The notes under the pieces are model-generated. The model was not told the DNA's origin. It did no database searches and saw only the letters and a list, made by a program, of their open reading frames with translations. Made by a program: the position numbers and the translations under genes. From Peribacillus asahii (GTDB taxonomy: Bacteria; Bacillota; Bacilli; Bacillales; DSM-1321), in the NCBI RefSeq assembly GCF_004006295.1, contig NZ_CP026095.1:2900001-2964000 (forward strand): a stretch of DNA of 64,000 nucleotides, in the 5' to 3' direction. Positions 18,520 through 30,200 of the stretch are shown piece by piece (the stretch's first letter is position 1; every line of letters starts with the position of its first letter).

Positions 18520-18592
18520 TATTATTTATAAACCTTTTGTAAACTTTTAACCTTTGAAACTATTGACAAATGGTTTATAAACCTTTTATAAT
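18520..18592 (+). promoter_or_regulatory. Sigma-A-type promoter with palindromic operator
   Basis: TTGACA (18563-18568) and TATAAT (18587-18592) are separated by 18 nt. The perfect palindrome GGTTTATAAACC (18572-18583) fills the spacer. A half-site TTTATAAACC lies at 18525-18534 and looser copies lie further left, toward the RHH gene. This is one of the best promoters in the prophage and should drive the 74-aa gene at 18652. Binding by the neighbouring RHH protein is inferred. Confidence 0.7.
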
Positions 18593-18651
18593 AAGTATAT
18601 CAACAGGAAATAGCTTCCTAGTTACACTTATTCAGAAGGGGTGTTTTAAAT

Positions 18652-18876
18652 ATGAAACCCACAGTATTTACAGATCTAAAATTGTCGGTATCTACAGAGG
18701 TTGCATCGGAAAGCGAACAAGATGGATTATTAGAAGGAGGTTATACATTTGACTCATTAACAACAAGTAGATTTATTCTTATTAGAATTGATAATGAAGG
18801 AAAGTCTCACGTTGTGGATGTTCATGATTGGGAAGCTGATTTGGAGAATTTAAAGTATTTTTGTGCGGATGAGTAA
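18652..18876 (+). CDS. Small acidic protein under a regulated promoter, unknown
   Basis: A 74-aa protein, ATG after AAGGGGTG. It is acidic with a beta-rich centre (TTSRFILIRIDNEGKSHVVDVHDW). It is transcribed divergently from the RHH gene, from a consensus promoter with an operator. The two genes look like a self-contained regulatory unit inserted in the late operon. No family recognised. Confidence 0.55.
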   Translation: MKPTVFTDLKLSVSTEVASESEQDGLLEGGYTFDSLTTSRFILIRIDNEGKSHVVDVHDWEADLENLKYFCADE

Positions 18877-19002
18877 TTAGTAGATACATAAAATGAGTGA
18901 TTATTATGTGAGTATGATTGGTTGGTCTACTCTTCTCCTTTCATGCTCGATATTTTTTCATAACATACAGATAAATTTAATGAGTGTGGAGGGTGATTTG
19001 TG

Positions 19003-20697
19003 ATGGCTATTATTGAGGGACAAATGGTTAAAGTTAAATGGACGACAAAAAATAAAAAATATTTCGAATTATTTGGATATCAATTTACCTGTAAAGGTGA
19101 AGAATTCGAAATAAGAATAAATGAGCTAAATAAAGGATCAAGGATAGAAATAGAATGCACTTGTAATCAATGTAAAGATATATTTAAAAGAGAAGCTAAA
19201 CGTGCTTTTAAATCCGATAAACATTTCTGCTCAAATGAATGCAGAAATAAATACAATAAATTAAACCCGATAACTCCTGAAACAAAAGTAGAATACAATT
19301 GTGATATGTGTGACAAATCTTTCAGAGTAGCTAATTATAGATTTCAACAAGTAAAAAACGGAGAGCATGAAAATTTATTTTGTAGCAGAGAATGTCAAGG
19401 TAAATGGAACAGCTTAAATCGCACAGGAGAGAATAACCCACATTTTAATTCAATCAAAATAAACTGTGAATACTGTGAAGAAGAATTTTCAGTACCAAAA
19501 CACAGACAACATACTGCTAAATTTTGTTCTGATAAATGTAAAAGAATTGGTTCTAGAAAAAGGATAGAAATAAATTGTGGGGTTTGTAATAAGAAATTAG
19601 AAGTAGCACCTTCTAAAATCGAACAAAGTAAAAGTGGTCAAGTATTTTGCTCAAACGAATGTGTTGGAAAATATAACGCTATTAGACATAAAGAAAACAG
19701 GATTAATAAAACATGTTTGATATGTAATACACATTATGATGTAAAACCTTCGGAAGCTGAGAAAAGCGTCACCTGTTCTGTTGAATGTCAAAAAATTTGG
19801 CAATCAAAATACTTAATTGGTGAAAATGCCAACAATTATAATTCGAATATCACATCTGAAATGAGAATGCATAATTGTGATTGGTGTGGAACGAAATATG
19901 AATTGAAAGCCCCTTATAAAATCAAAATGAGAGAACAAGGTAAATCGTTATTTTGTTCTATTAGATGCTATCGTGAATGGTATGCGAAAGAATGGTCACA
20001 ATCTCTCGAATGGAAAGATGAAAGTAGAATGAGAGCAGTCAGAATGTTAGAAGATGGCACTTTTAATAAAACTGACACAGAGTGTCAAATGATAATCAAT
20101 GAGATATTAGACAATTTAAAAATAAAATATGAAAATGAATACAATTGCAAATATTATGCTGTAGATAATTATTTAGTTGATTATAATTTAATGATTGAAG
20201 TTAATGGAGGATATTGGCACGCTGACCCAAGAATTTATCATGAAATAAATTATCAGAATCAAGTTGATAGAATTAAAAACGACAAAGCAAAAAATACTTA
20301 CATTAAAAATAATTATGAAATAAATATTTTGTATCTATGGGAAGAAGACATCTTAGAAAATAGAGAATTGTGCGAGTTACTTATAAAAGAATATATAGAG
20401 TCACAAGGAAAGTTAGATTATTATCACAGTTTTAACTATGCTTTAAACGATAATAAAATCGAGATAACGAATAACATTATAATTCCATTTATGGAGTACA
20501 GCATTGAAGAATTAAGAACATTAATTAATATAGTAGGTAAAAAGAAAAACAAAAAACAAGCTGATAAGTGGATAATATTTAATTGTGATAATTGTGGCAC
20601 AGAAAAAGAACAATTAATATCGCACTACAAAAATAATAAAAGTCATTGTTGTAGTGTAAAGTGTGCTGTCGAATATAGATTACAATTAAGAAAATAA
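19003..20697 (+). CDS. Free-standing nuclease with about seven zinc fingers, likely homing endonuclease
   Basis: A 564-aa protein, ATG at 19003 behind GGAGGGTGAT. The N-terminal module (KVKWTTKNKKYFELFGYQF) resembles those of the nucleases at 14373 and 49922. About six C-x2-C...C-x3-C treble-clef fingers follow (for example CDMCDKSF with FCSRECQ; CEYCEEEF with FCSDKCK). The Vsr-like nuclease core is VDYNLMIEVNGGYWHADP followed by ILYLWEEDI. A seventh finger, CDNCGTEK with CCSVKC, closes it. The acidic residues and the His next to GGYWH fit the EDxHD/Vsr homing nuclease group, to which I-Bth0305I belongs. It lies 520 bp before the three-intron tape-measure gene. Confidence 0.72.
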   Translation: MAIIEGQMVKVKWTTKNKKYFELFGYQFTCKGEEFEIRINELNKGSRIEIECTCNQCKDIFKREAKRAFKSDKHFCSNECRNKYNKLNPITPETKVEYNCDMCDKSFRVANYRFQQVKNGEHENLFCSRECQGKWNSLNRTGENNPHFNSIKINCEYCEEEFSVPKHRQHTAKFCSDKCKRIGSRKRIEINCGVCNKKLEVAPSKIEQSKSGQVFCSNECVGKYNAIRHKENRINKTCLICNTHYDVKPSEAEKSVTCSVECQKIWQSKYLIGENANNYNSNITSEMRMHNCDWCGTKYELKAPYKIKMREQGKSLFCSIRCYREWYAKEWSQSLEWKDESRMRAVRMLEDGTFNKTDTECQMIINEILDNLKIKYENEYNCKYYAVDNYLVDYNLMIEVNGGYWHADPRIYHEINYQNQVDRIKNDKAKNTYIKNNYEINILYLWEEDILENRELCELLIKEYIESQGKLDYYHSFNYALNDNKIEITNNIIIPFMEYSIEELRTLINIVGKKKNKKQADKWIIFNCDNCGTEKEQLISHYKNNKSHCCSVKCAVEYRLQLRK

Positions 20698-20704
20698 GTA
20701 TTAT

Positions 20705-20747
20705 CTCATGGTAAATATGTTATAATGTAAGTAAAATTTACCATGAG
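20705..20747 (+). promoter_or_regulatory. Extended -10 promoter inside a 12-bp inverted repeat
   Basis: CTCATGGTAAAT (20705-20716) and ATTTACCATGAG (20736-20747) are perfect inverted repeats. Between them is TGTTATAAT, an extended -10 (20718-20726). A repressor bound to the arms would cover the promoter. As RNA, only the right arm would be transcribed, so a DNA operator is more likely than an RNA hairpin. SPbeta is known to carry repeated inverted operator elements (SPBRE). I could not compare the sequences. Confidence 0.7.
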
Positions 20748-21146
20748 GTGATTACACTGAAAAAGCTATTATCAATCCTACTCCCCTTCTTTTTATTCGC
20801 ATGTTCATCTAATACAAGTGGCGTAGATAATTCTCTTTATAAAGACAGTGAAGAAATTATAAATATTATTAATCAAATGCATGGTCAAGGTGAACGTATG
20901 TTAAACGAAAAGGAAGAAGCTAAGCTCCAATCATTCTTTGATGAATATAAATATAACGAAGATGGTGTTAATAAAACTAAAGATGAACAAATTGTTTATG
21001 ATATTTATCATTTAGAAGTTATTAACTCTCACTATATGTTGGCGTATCAAACTGGTAACAGAGAAACAATGGATGAAAAACGCAAAGAATATGAAGGTAT
21101 ATTAAATAAAATTGAGTCAGATTACGGAATAAAGATAGATGAATAA
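20748..21146 (+). CDS. Prophage lipoprotein, unknown, with its own promoter and terminator
   Basis: A protein of about 132 aa. A hydrophobic signal peptide ends in the lipobox LFACSS, so it should be lipid-anchored outside the membrane at Cys. The mature part is polar and helical (EEIINIINQMHGQGERMLNE). The annotated GTG start lies inside the GAGGTGAT ribosome site. The in-frame CTG at 20757, 5 nt after that site, may be the true start. With its own operator-promoter and a strong terminator it is a moron-type cargo gene in the tail operon. Possible jobs include superinfection exclusion, but this is not shown by sequence. Confidence 0.72.
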   Translation: MITLKKLLSILLPFFLFACSSNTSGVDNSLYKDSEEIINIINQMHGQGERMLNEKEEAKLQSFFDEYKYNEDGVNKTKDEQIVYDIYHLEVINSHYMLAYQTGNRETMDEKRKEYEGILNKIESDYGIKIDE

Positions 21147-21157
21147 ATAACATTTAG

Positions 21158-21190
21158 GAAGTGTCCTTTCATTGGCACTTCTTTTTTTAT
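21158..21190 (+). terminator. Terminator of the lipoprotein gene
   Basis: GAAGTGTC (21158-21165) pairs with GGCACTTC (21174-21181), followed by seven T. Confidence 0.85.
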
Positions 21191-21211
21191 TTTTAAGAAA
21201 GGAGTGTTCAT

Positions 21212-24200
21212 ATGAACAATGACATTAAAATATCCATAGTTTCCATTTTAGACATAAACCAATCGACATCTCAGATAAACAGAGATATCGCTACACTTGA
21301 AAAGAAAATTAATAGTATAAAATTAAATATCCAAGTCGATGAAAAGGTGTCCAAAATCCTAGCTCAATACTCTCAAGCTATGGAAAATCACAAAAAGATT
21401 AACCAAGACTTAAACAGAGTAATGAAAGAAGAAAAAACCATCTCTAAAGAGAATAACGGAATCATTAAAGAAAGTATTACTCAACATCTTAAAAATGGCG
21501 AAATTATTCAACGTGAAATTGAGCGTATAGATAAACGAACAAAAGCAACTAAACAAGAAACTGAAGTAATTAAACAACAGATTTCTGAATTAGAAAAGCT
21601 TGGACAACTTCAAAAACGAGTTACAAAAGAAAATGCCAAAGGTGCTACAGGTGGTTCTGATACATATAAAAATGGAAATACTTCCACTACTTATAATTAT
21701 GATAAAGGTGGGAACGTTACTTCCAGTAGAACTACCCAAAACATCGAACAACAACGTTTAGCAACTGAAAAATTGCTCGCTACTCAAATTAGATTAAAAA
21801 ATGAGTTTAATGAATTACAAAGACAAGGTACTATCACATCCTCTTCTCTTTCACGCTTAAATAATGCGATTGATAATACTAAGAATATTGATCAAATTAA
21901 AAAATTAGAAAATGCTTTATCTAGAGCTAAAACTAACGCTAACACTAATGTAGGTTTAGAGAACTATAAAAAACAAGCTAGTGTAAATGTTCAAAATTTA
22001 GCTAGATCAACAGGAATGTCCATGAATGATTCAAGTATTAAACAATATTTGAATTCAGTTAATGCTTTGACTTCTCGCACACCTAACCTAAATCAACAAA
22101 TGTTGAATTTAAGTACTAGTTTTAGACAATTAGCTGCCAATGCTAGAGATACAGCGAAAGCTAATGAAACTTTAGGTAATTCACTAGCCGGAATCATGGG
22201 TAAAGTAGCCACATGGGGAATTGTCACTACAGCTATATACGGAACTATTAATGCAGCTAAAGATTTCATGTCAATTATTGTCGATATAGACACTAAAATG
22301 ACCACTTTGAAAATGGTAACTGGTGAATCTGATCTATCGAGTGTATTTGATCGTGCTGTGGAAAGTTCAGAAAGATTCTCACGTTCAATTTCTGAAAGCA
22401 TGGATGCCCTTGTTGAATTTTCTCGACAAGGTTTCAAAGGAGAAGAATTAAATGGTTTAGCTGACAGTGCCTTGATAGCTTCTGCCGTAGCCGACCTGAG
22501 TACTCAAAAATCAGCCGATTATCTAACTTCCACTCTTGTTCAATGGAACATGGAAGCAAAAGAATCGATGGGAATAATTGATGCTTAATTTCTAGGCATT
22601 TACAGTGGAAACATTGTATCTAAACCTCTTTAATTCGGTAGAACTCTAAGTCTAATTATTAGATATGACAATACCGAGCGAAGCCTCAAATGAGGAACGT
22701 GTAACGACTAGGCGGAAGCCGTACCTTATAAGCGATTGATAAGGGAAATGGGAGGAATCTTAACAGATAATGCTGAAGATTTTGATATAGTCTAATCTTA
22801 TAGGAAACTATAAGCAGTACAATTAAAGTACGCTTTATTCTGTAGCGAGAATAAGGGAATATAATGTGGAATGAAATATCAAATAACTATGCTACGACAA
22901 CTGAAAAATTGGCTCAGGGGCAAGCTAGAGCAGGTGCGACAGCTCGTGCTATGGGTCTTGACTTCGACCAATTAAACGCAATTGTCGGTACAGTAACGGC
23001 TGCCACAAAACAATCGGGTAAATTTCATTGCCCCTTATATTAGTGATGATATAAGCAAACCTTGAATATGCTGGAAACCCCTAAAGCTAACAGTACCGAA
23101 GTGTGACAATCTGTTAGATATTACAATGGGCAATCAGCAGGGATAGCCTTTTAGGAAGCCCCCAACGACTACCAAGAGGTAACTCAATAGAGTTAATGGT
23201 ATAGTCTACTCCCTTTAAAATATAGCGAAAGCTAGGGTACACAAGAATGAAATTGGTAACTTTATTAAAAGTGTCCTCCCTCGTCTTACATCCAAACCTG
23301 CGCAAGACGCATTAGCATCGTTAAATGTTTCTATGCATGGCGAAGATGGAGATATGCGTGACATTATTGATATCTATTCTGAAGTAGCAGAAAAAACTAA
23401 GTCTCTAACAAAAGACCAAAAAATAGCAGTAACAGAAGGATTGGCTGGTAAAATATTTGCCGTCTAATATAGAAATGTATTAGATTATGACAGGGCAAAA
23501 ACGGTGAAGGCTGAGATGCTAATACCGTGCTAACTAATTAATTAAATACCAATTAGTAGTGTAACGCATAGGAGATGAAACTGTAAGTACAGAATATAAT
23601 TCTCCCACGAGTGTCCTGCATCCTACTTAATTATAAGAGGATGAAAATGTATGCTGAACTATATCAAATACGAAGATATAGAGCTAGAGGATAAAAAGCC
23701 TTTAGGATAACAATTTGAAATACCATATTACGAGAATGCAAGCCTTCTTGGATGACTTAGGTAGAACTGACTCCATGTACCGAAAAATATATCAATCATC
23801 AACGAATGCAGCAGGTTCAGCTTTAAAAGAGTATAAGACGTTCGAAGATAGCTTGCAAGCAAGAATCAATAGAGCTACTGTTGCTATAGAGAAATTAGCA
23901 TTGGCATTAGGAGATGCTTTTTTAACGGATGGAATGGTTGAAGGTTTAGAAACATTCATCTCCCTACTCGGTTCATTTGAAGGATTAATTAAAACTATTG
24001 GTGGACTACCCGTTATATTAGGAGTCTTAAGCACTGCCGTTTTAATGTTAAATAAATCATTTTGGGCTGGAACTGCTGGTGTAAAAGGATTTCAATTATC
24101 ACTAGTAGGTTTAGGAACTGTAGCTAAAACTACAGGAACTATGCTTAGGGGATTAGCTGCTGCAAGTGGAGTTGGATTGGCATTTGTAGCAATAGGAGCA

Positions 24201-27200
24201 GGTTTAGAATTTTTATTAAGTAAACAATCTGAAGCTAGGCAACGTGCTGAAGAATTGGAGCAACAAAACAGAGCTTTAACTGAATCCTATAAAGAGCACC
24301 AAGAGGATGTCGAATCTTTAACTAAAGAATATGAAAAATACGAAGAATTAATAAGCACGGGCGAATTTGGTGTAGATTATGATGCAACTGATATAGAAAA
24401 ATACAGAAGTATCGCTAATGATTTAGCTAAAATTATGCCTGAATTAGTAATTGGTGAAGATCAATATGGCAATAAACTTATTGGTAGTAGTGAGCGAATT
24501 AAAGCTAAAACAGCCGACTTGGAGAAACAATTAGCGATACAAGAAAAATTAGATGCAATTCAAAGAAAAGAAGAAGTTGAAACTAATTACGACAATTCTA
24601 AAAAGGATTTAAAAGATAGACAAAAAGAACTGGATAATTTTTGGGCTGGAACAAGTAGTACGCTTAATCTGGACAGTTTAGAAGAAGCGGAAAAAATGTT
24701 CGATAGACTTCAAGATAAACTTGCGAATGGTAAGAAACTAAATCTCGTTGAGCAAGGTAATTTTGATTATCTTAAAGATGTAATTAAAGAATATAAAGGT
24801 TTAGAAACTGAAGTTGAATCATTAGCATTTATGTATAAACAAAACTTAATGGAAATGATTGACGTTAACGTTAAGTTAGATGATGCTACTAGTACTATGG
24901 CTAAATCAGTAATTGATGATTTCACATCTTTTGTTTCATCTGCTGGATTATCAGATCAGACACTCAGTAAAGTATTTGATGACCTTTTAAATGACGTTCA
25001 ATATGATTCTAACTTCAAAAAGACACTAGAGGATTATTCAAGTGCAATAAAAGATTATCAGGATGCTATAAACAAAGGTTCTGATACGAAAAAAATAGAA
25101 GAGTATAAAAATAAAGCCACTGATGCTTTTGATGCAGTCAAAGATTCATTACTTAATTTAAAAGGTATGGATGGCATTGATGATAAAACATTAGATATGC
25201 TTACTAATCAATTAATATCATCTGGAAACGCTGCTTTAGTTGCTGGTATTGATTTTACTAAATTAGCAGAAAAAACAGGGATGACCACAAAAGAAATACA
25301 GGAACAGTTGGGATTATTACCTGAATTAGAAGACGGAATTAGTGGAACGGGTAATTCGTCTGAAAGTACTGCAAAATCAATATCTGAATTACAAAGTGCT
25401 GTTAAAGAGTTTGGCGAAGGTTCTGAAGAAGCTGCGAATGCTCAAGAACAGCTAACAGATATGTTCGATGACGCAATATCCAATATCGACTCCCTTAACG
25501 GAGTTCTTGACGATTTAAAAGAAAACCAAAAGTTATCTGCTGATTCAATAGGTTTACTTATCGAAAAGTACCCTCACCTTCTTGGTTATATTGGCAACGA
25601 AAAAGAACTAAGAAAACAAATCCAAATTGAAATGGAAAATGAAGAAAAAGTTGCCAAACAAGTAATGTTAGCTAAATTAGAATATAACGATGTATTCTAT
25701 AAAGCAGCAGTCGAAGCTAATAGTAATCGTGTCAAAGCATTCCAAGATTTATACGGTGTAGATTTAACTATGTATAAGAATCTTGGTGAAGCGAAAGTTG
25801 CGGTTGAGAATGAGGTTCTTGCTGGAGTCGTTCAAGCTTGGAGTAGCCAATTAGAAAGTATTGAAACTAAAGCAAGAAATGTAGCTAACATAGTAAATGC
25901 AATGACTGGAAAAAATGGTTTAGCAGGACTCATGAATCCAAGTGCATTAGCTACTTATGCTTTTAGTGCTACATATAGTGGAGCTAGGGATTATGCAACG
26001 AAGGTTGAAGCTGATTTTAATGATATTTTCTTGGATCGTATTGAGATTGGATCTGATTTAAAAAAATCAACAGATAGCAACACTAAATCAACTAGAGACA
26101 ACTCCAAAGCAGTAAAAGACGCAGCCGAAGAATACGATAAATTTACATATGTTGTAGATAAATCCAAAGACGCACTTGAAAAAGCGAATAAAGCATTAGA
26201 AAAACAACAGGCTAAACTTGATCAATATCCTAAGTATTCTAAAGAATATCGTAATGCCCTTCTTGAAGAAATCAATTTACTAGAAAAGAAAAATAAAGCT
26301 ATTGATGGTGCAATAGATTCTATAGATAAGCAAATTAAAACTGGAAAGTATATTACAGAAGGTGTAGTTTCGCAGTCTGATGCAGTCAAGGATACTTTCT
26401 ATAGTCCTACTTCTACTTCTAGTAAAAGTTCATCGGCTAAATTAGCAGGTAGCAGTAATGCTGAGAAGGCTATGAATTTCTTCATATCTCAAGGTTACAG
26501 TCCACAAGCCGCAGCAGGAATAGTTGGTAATTTACAACAAGAATCTACCCCTGCACTTAATCCTAAGCAGAAGCAATACGACGGGGGTCCCGGACGAGGA
26601 ATAGCTCAATGGACATCTGGTAAAGCAAAAGGTAAACCTGATGATAGATGGGAGTTTTTCCTTGCTTGGGCTGCATCTAAAGGATTAGACCCTTATGATT
26701 TAGAAACTCAACTCATGTATATCGTGGTAGAACTAGAAGGTAAAGATAATGCCGAAAGAACTACTAATAGAAAATTAAATGCTCGTGGCGGAGTCACAGC
26801 TCTAAAAAACAATAGGAGTGTCGAAAGCTCAACAAGAGTATTCCAAGAGTCATTTGAACGTGCTGGAAAAGTTGAATATGCCAAACGATATAAATACGCT
26901 AATGATGCTTACAATAAATATGGTAAATCAGCTAAGGCATCAACAGCGAGTGTTAAAACTGCAAGTGTAGCTAAACCTGAACACGCTATTAACAGAACCT
27001 CTTCTGCTGATGTAGCTCAATGGTATTTGGATACCTTCAGAATGAGTGGAGATTTCGGTCAAAAAGACGCATTACATCCTAACGGTCACTGGGGAAGTGA
27101 TATGAATGTAAAGGGTACTTCTGGCAATCAAGATAAAGGTACTCCTATCAAATCACTCACTAATGGTACGGTTAAACAAGTATTCTCGCACAAAGAAGCA

Positions 27201-30200
27201 GGAAACGCCATTGTTATACAAGGTGAAGACGGTAAAGAATATCGTTACATCCATTTAGAGAGTCTTCCTAAATTTAAAGCAGGAGATTCAATTAAAGCAG
27301 GGCAAACTATCGGGAAAATGGGAAGCACAGGAACGTCAACTGCTGCTCATCTAGACTTAAAAATAAAAGACAGTAAGGGTAATTACATTAATCCTGAGAC
27401 ATACATAAAGGATTTAGCTAAAGGTGGAGATGGTTCTAAAATTTCCGCAGTTTCAGCATCTACCTCTTCTACTCTCAAAGTTGGCTCAAGAGGTTCTGAC
27501 GTAAAAGAATTACAAAAGGCGTTAGGAATTCCAGCAGACGGTATATTCGGTAAAGATACAGAAAAAGCAGTAAAAGCATTTCAGAAGAAAAATAAATTAG
27601 CTGTTGATGGAATAGCAGGTGCTCAAACTTTAAAGGCTTTAGGAATCAAAGTTGACGCAGGTAAAACTACATCCGAAAAAGAATCTGAGAAATCTAAAAA
27701 AGCTGCGGAAAATCAACAAAATGAAGATGCTGCTAAACAAGAAAAAGCTGATTTGCAAAATGAAATTCTACAAAATAATGCGGAAATTCAACAAATTTAC
27801 AAAGCAGTTGCAGATTCTTTCTCTGAGCAAATGGAAAGAAACTCTAATAGTTTTCAATCTCAAGCTGATGCTAAACAAGAAAAAGCTGAGTACTACGGTG
27901 TTGCTACCAAAAAAGGTAGAGCTTACTTATCTGAACAATATGACTTGTTAGAGAAACAAGAAAAACAAGAACAAAAAGATATGAAAGCACTACAAGATTG
28001 GTACAAAAAAGAAAAGCCGGGTATGGACAAAGCGACTAGAGCTTATTGGAATGATATCCTTGGTGATATGCGAGTAGACAATGCTTCAACTAAGAAAGCT
28101 ATGCAGGAAGTGGCTGCGAATGAAGTTCAAGCTTGGTCTGATCAATACGATGCTGAACTTGCTGAATTACAAACAAGAGCTGACCGTAAACGTCAAAAGG
28201 CTGAAATGTATGGAACCGAAACTGCAAAAGGTAGAGCTTATCTAAAAGAAGAAGCTATGCTACTTGAGCAAATTGAGAAGAAGCAACAATATAAGATTAA
28301 GAATATCGAAAAAGAAGTCAAAGCTAAATATAAAGCTGGAGAAATTGACAAGGCTACATTCGATTCTTATATGGCTTATATTCAAGGAGAATGGAAAGAT
28401 TCTGCTACTGAAACTCAAGTAGAAATTCAAGCAATTGCAGAAGAAGTCTCAGAAAGCATCGTTAACGAAATGTTAGATGCTATCAATAAAATTGAAGAAG
28501 CTAACTCTAGAGCGATGGATAAGATTGAAGGTAGAATCCATAGATTAGAAGCTATGGATGTTAAAGTTCAATATGCAGAAGAAAAAGGTGAATTAGATGA
28601 ACTCAATAGACATCTATCTATTTGGGAACGTGGTCTTGAATCCTTACAAAAAGATCTTCGGGATTTAGAATCAATTGATTTATCGAGTCTAGCATCAGTA
28701 GATGACGAAAATGAAGTTTTACGTGACATAGAAATTACAAAAGGTGCTATAGAGTCTACTCTTAGAGAAATTAAAAAGGTTAATAGTGAAATTGCAAAAC
28801 AGGAAGACATTCTAAAAAATGTTTATGGTTTAGTAATAAACGAACACAACGCTAAGTTAAATCAATTACTAAAGGAACGTCAAGATATCCTTAATAATAT
28901 CGCTAAGTTAGAAGCTAAACACACTTCCCTCACCCCTGCTAAACAAAAAGAAAATCTAGAACTAATTCAAGCAGAGCGAGATAAGTTAGATGCTAAAGAT
29001 TTGTCTATTTTCGATCAACAGCAAACTATTAAAGAATTATACAGTTCAATTGCAGATGAATATGTCGATGCTATGAAGGAAGCCTATGAAGCTGAACGCA
29101 CTATCAAGTTAAAACAACTTGATAAAATTCGTGAAGCTGAACAAAAAGCACATGATGAACGAATCGAGCGACTTAACGAAGAAGGCGAAAAATTAGACGA
29201 ACTCTATAACAAGCGGATTCGTGAAATTGATGATAAAGAAAATGCTGACAACTATGACAAAGAATTATCAAAGAAACAACAAGAAGCACAAGAGATTCAA
29301 AATAAAATCAATAAGTTGTCAATGGATGATTCCACATGGGCTAAAAAGCAACGTGATGATTTAAGTAAGCAATTAGCTGACAAAAATGAAGAAATTCAGG
29401 ATTTTATTCATGATAGAAGTCTTGAGCTACGTAAGCAATCTTTACAAGATGAATATGATGCTAAGAAAGAAAATATTAATCAGCAAGTCGAACTTGAGAA
29501 TGAAGCATGGGATAAGCGTTCTGAAGAATTTGATTCTCAACAAGAGTTCATTGAAAAGATGTATGATAACATGATTAATAATGAGCGATATTGGAGTAAA
29601 GTAAGACAAGATATCCTAAAGGGAGATATTGCACAGTATACATCTTCTATTGGGACTATCACAGAAACAATATCTTCAAACGCTCAGTTAGTTGGTTTAA
29701 GTGTATCTGAAAATATCACGGATGTTTTAAACGAATCATTATTAGCTTTGGAATCTCTGAAAGAAGGTTTCTATGACCTTCAAAGTGCTTCTAATTTAAC
29801 GATATCTAATCAAGATACAACTACTGCAAATAAAGCTAATATCCAAGCTAAGAAAGATGCTGTTACAAATGCTCAAAAATATGCACAAACATCAGTAATT
29901 GGTGCTAGTAGTGCTGATAGAAAGAAAGCTTTAACTGACTTAGAAAAGGCACAGAACGAATACAATAAATTAGAGGGCGTAAAGGATATCTTATCAACAG
30001 CAAAAGCAACTATAGATTTGAACATGTATGATGATACAGAAAAAAGCTACTTAGTTAGATCTGTATCTAAAAATGACGTTGTTGAATTCTTAGGATATGA
30101 AAAAGGCTATGCCAAAGTTAAATATGATGGTGCTGTAGGATATGTGACAAGTGGATATTTACAAATTGGAAACTATTCTACTATGGAAGAAAAAGAAGCG

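Noticed and set aside
23114..23305. Minus-strand open frame over tape-measure intron B
   Set aside because: It runs across the intron and exon boundary, has no ribosome site, and is explained by the ribozyme.
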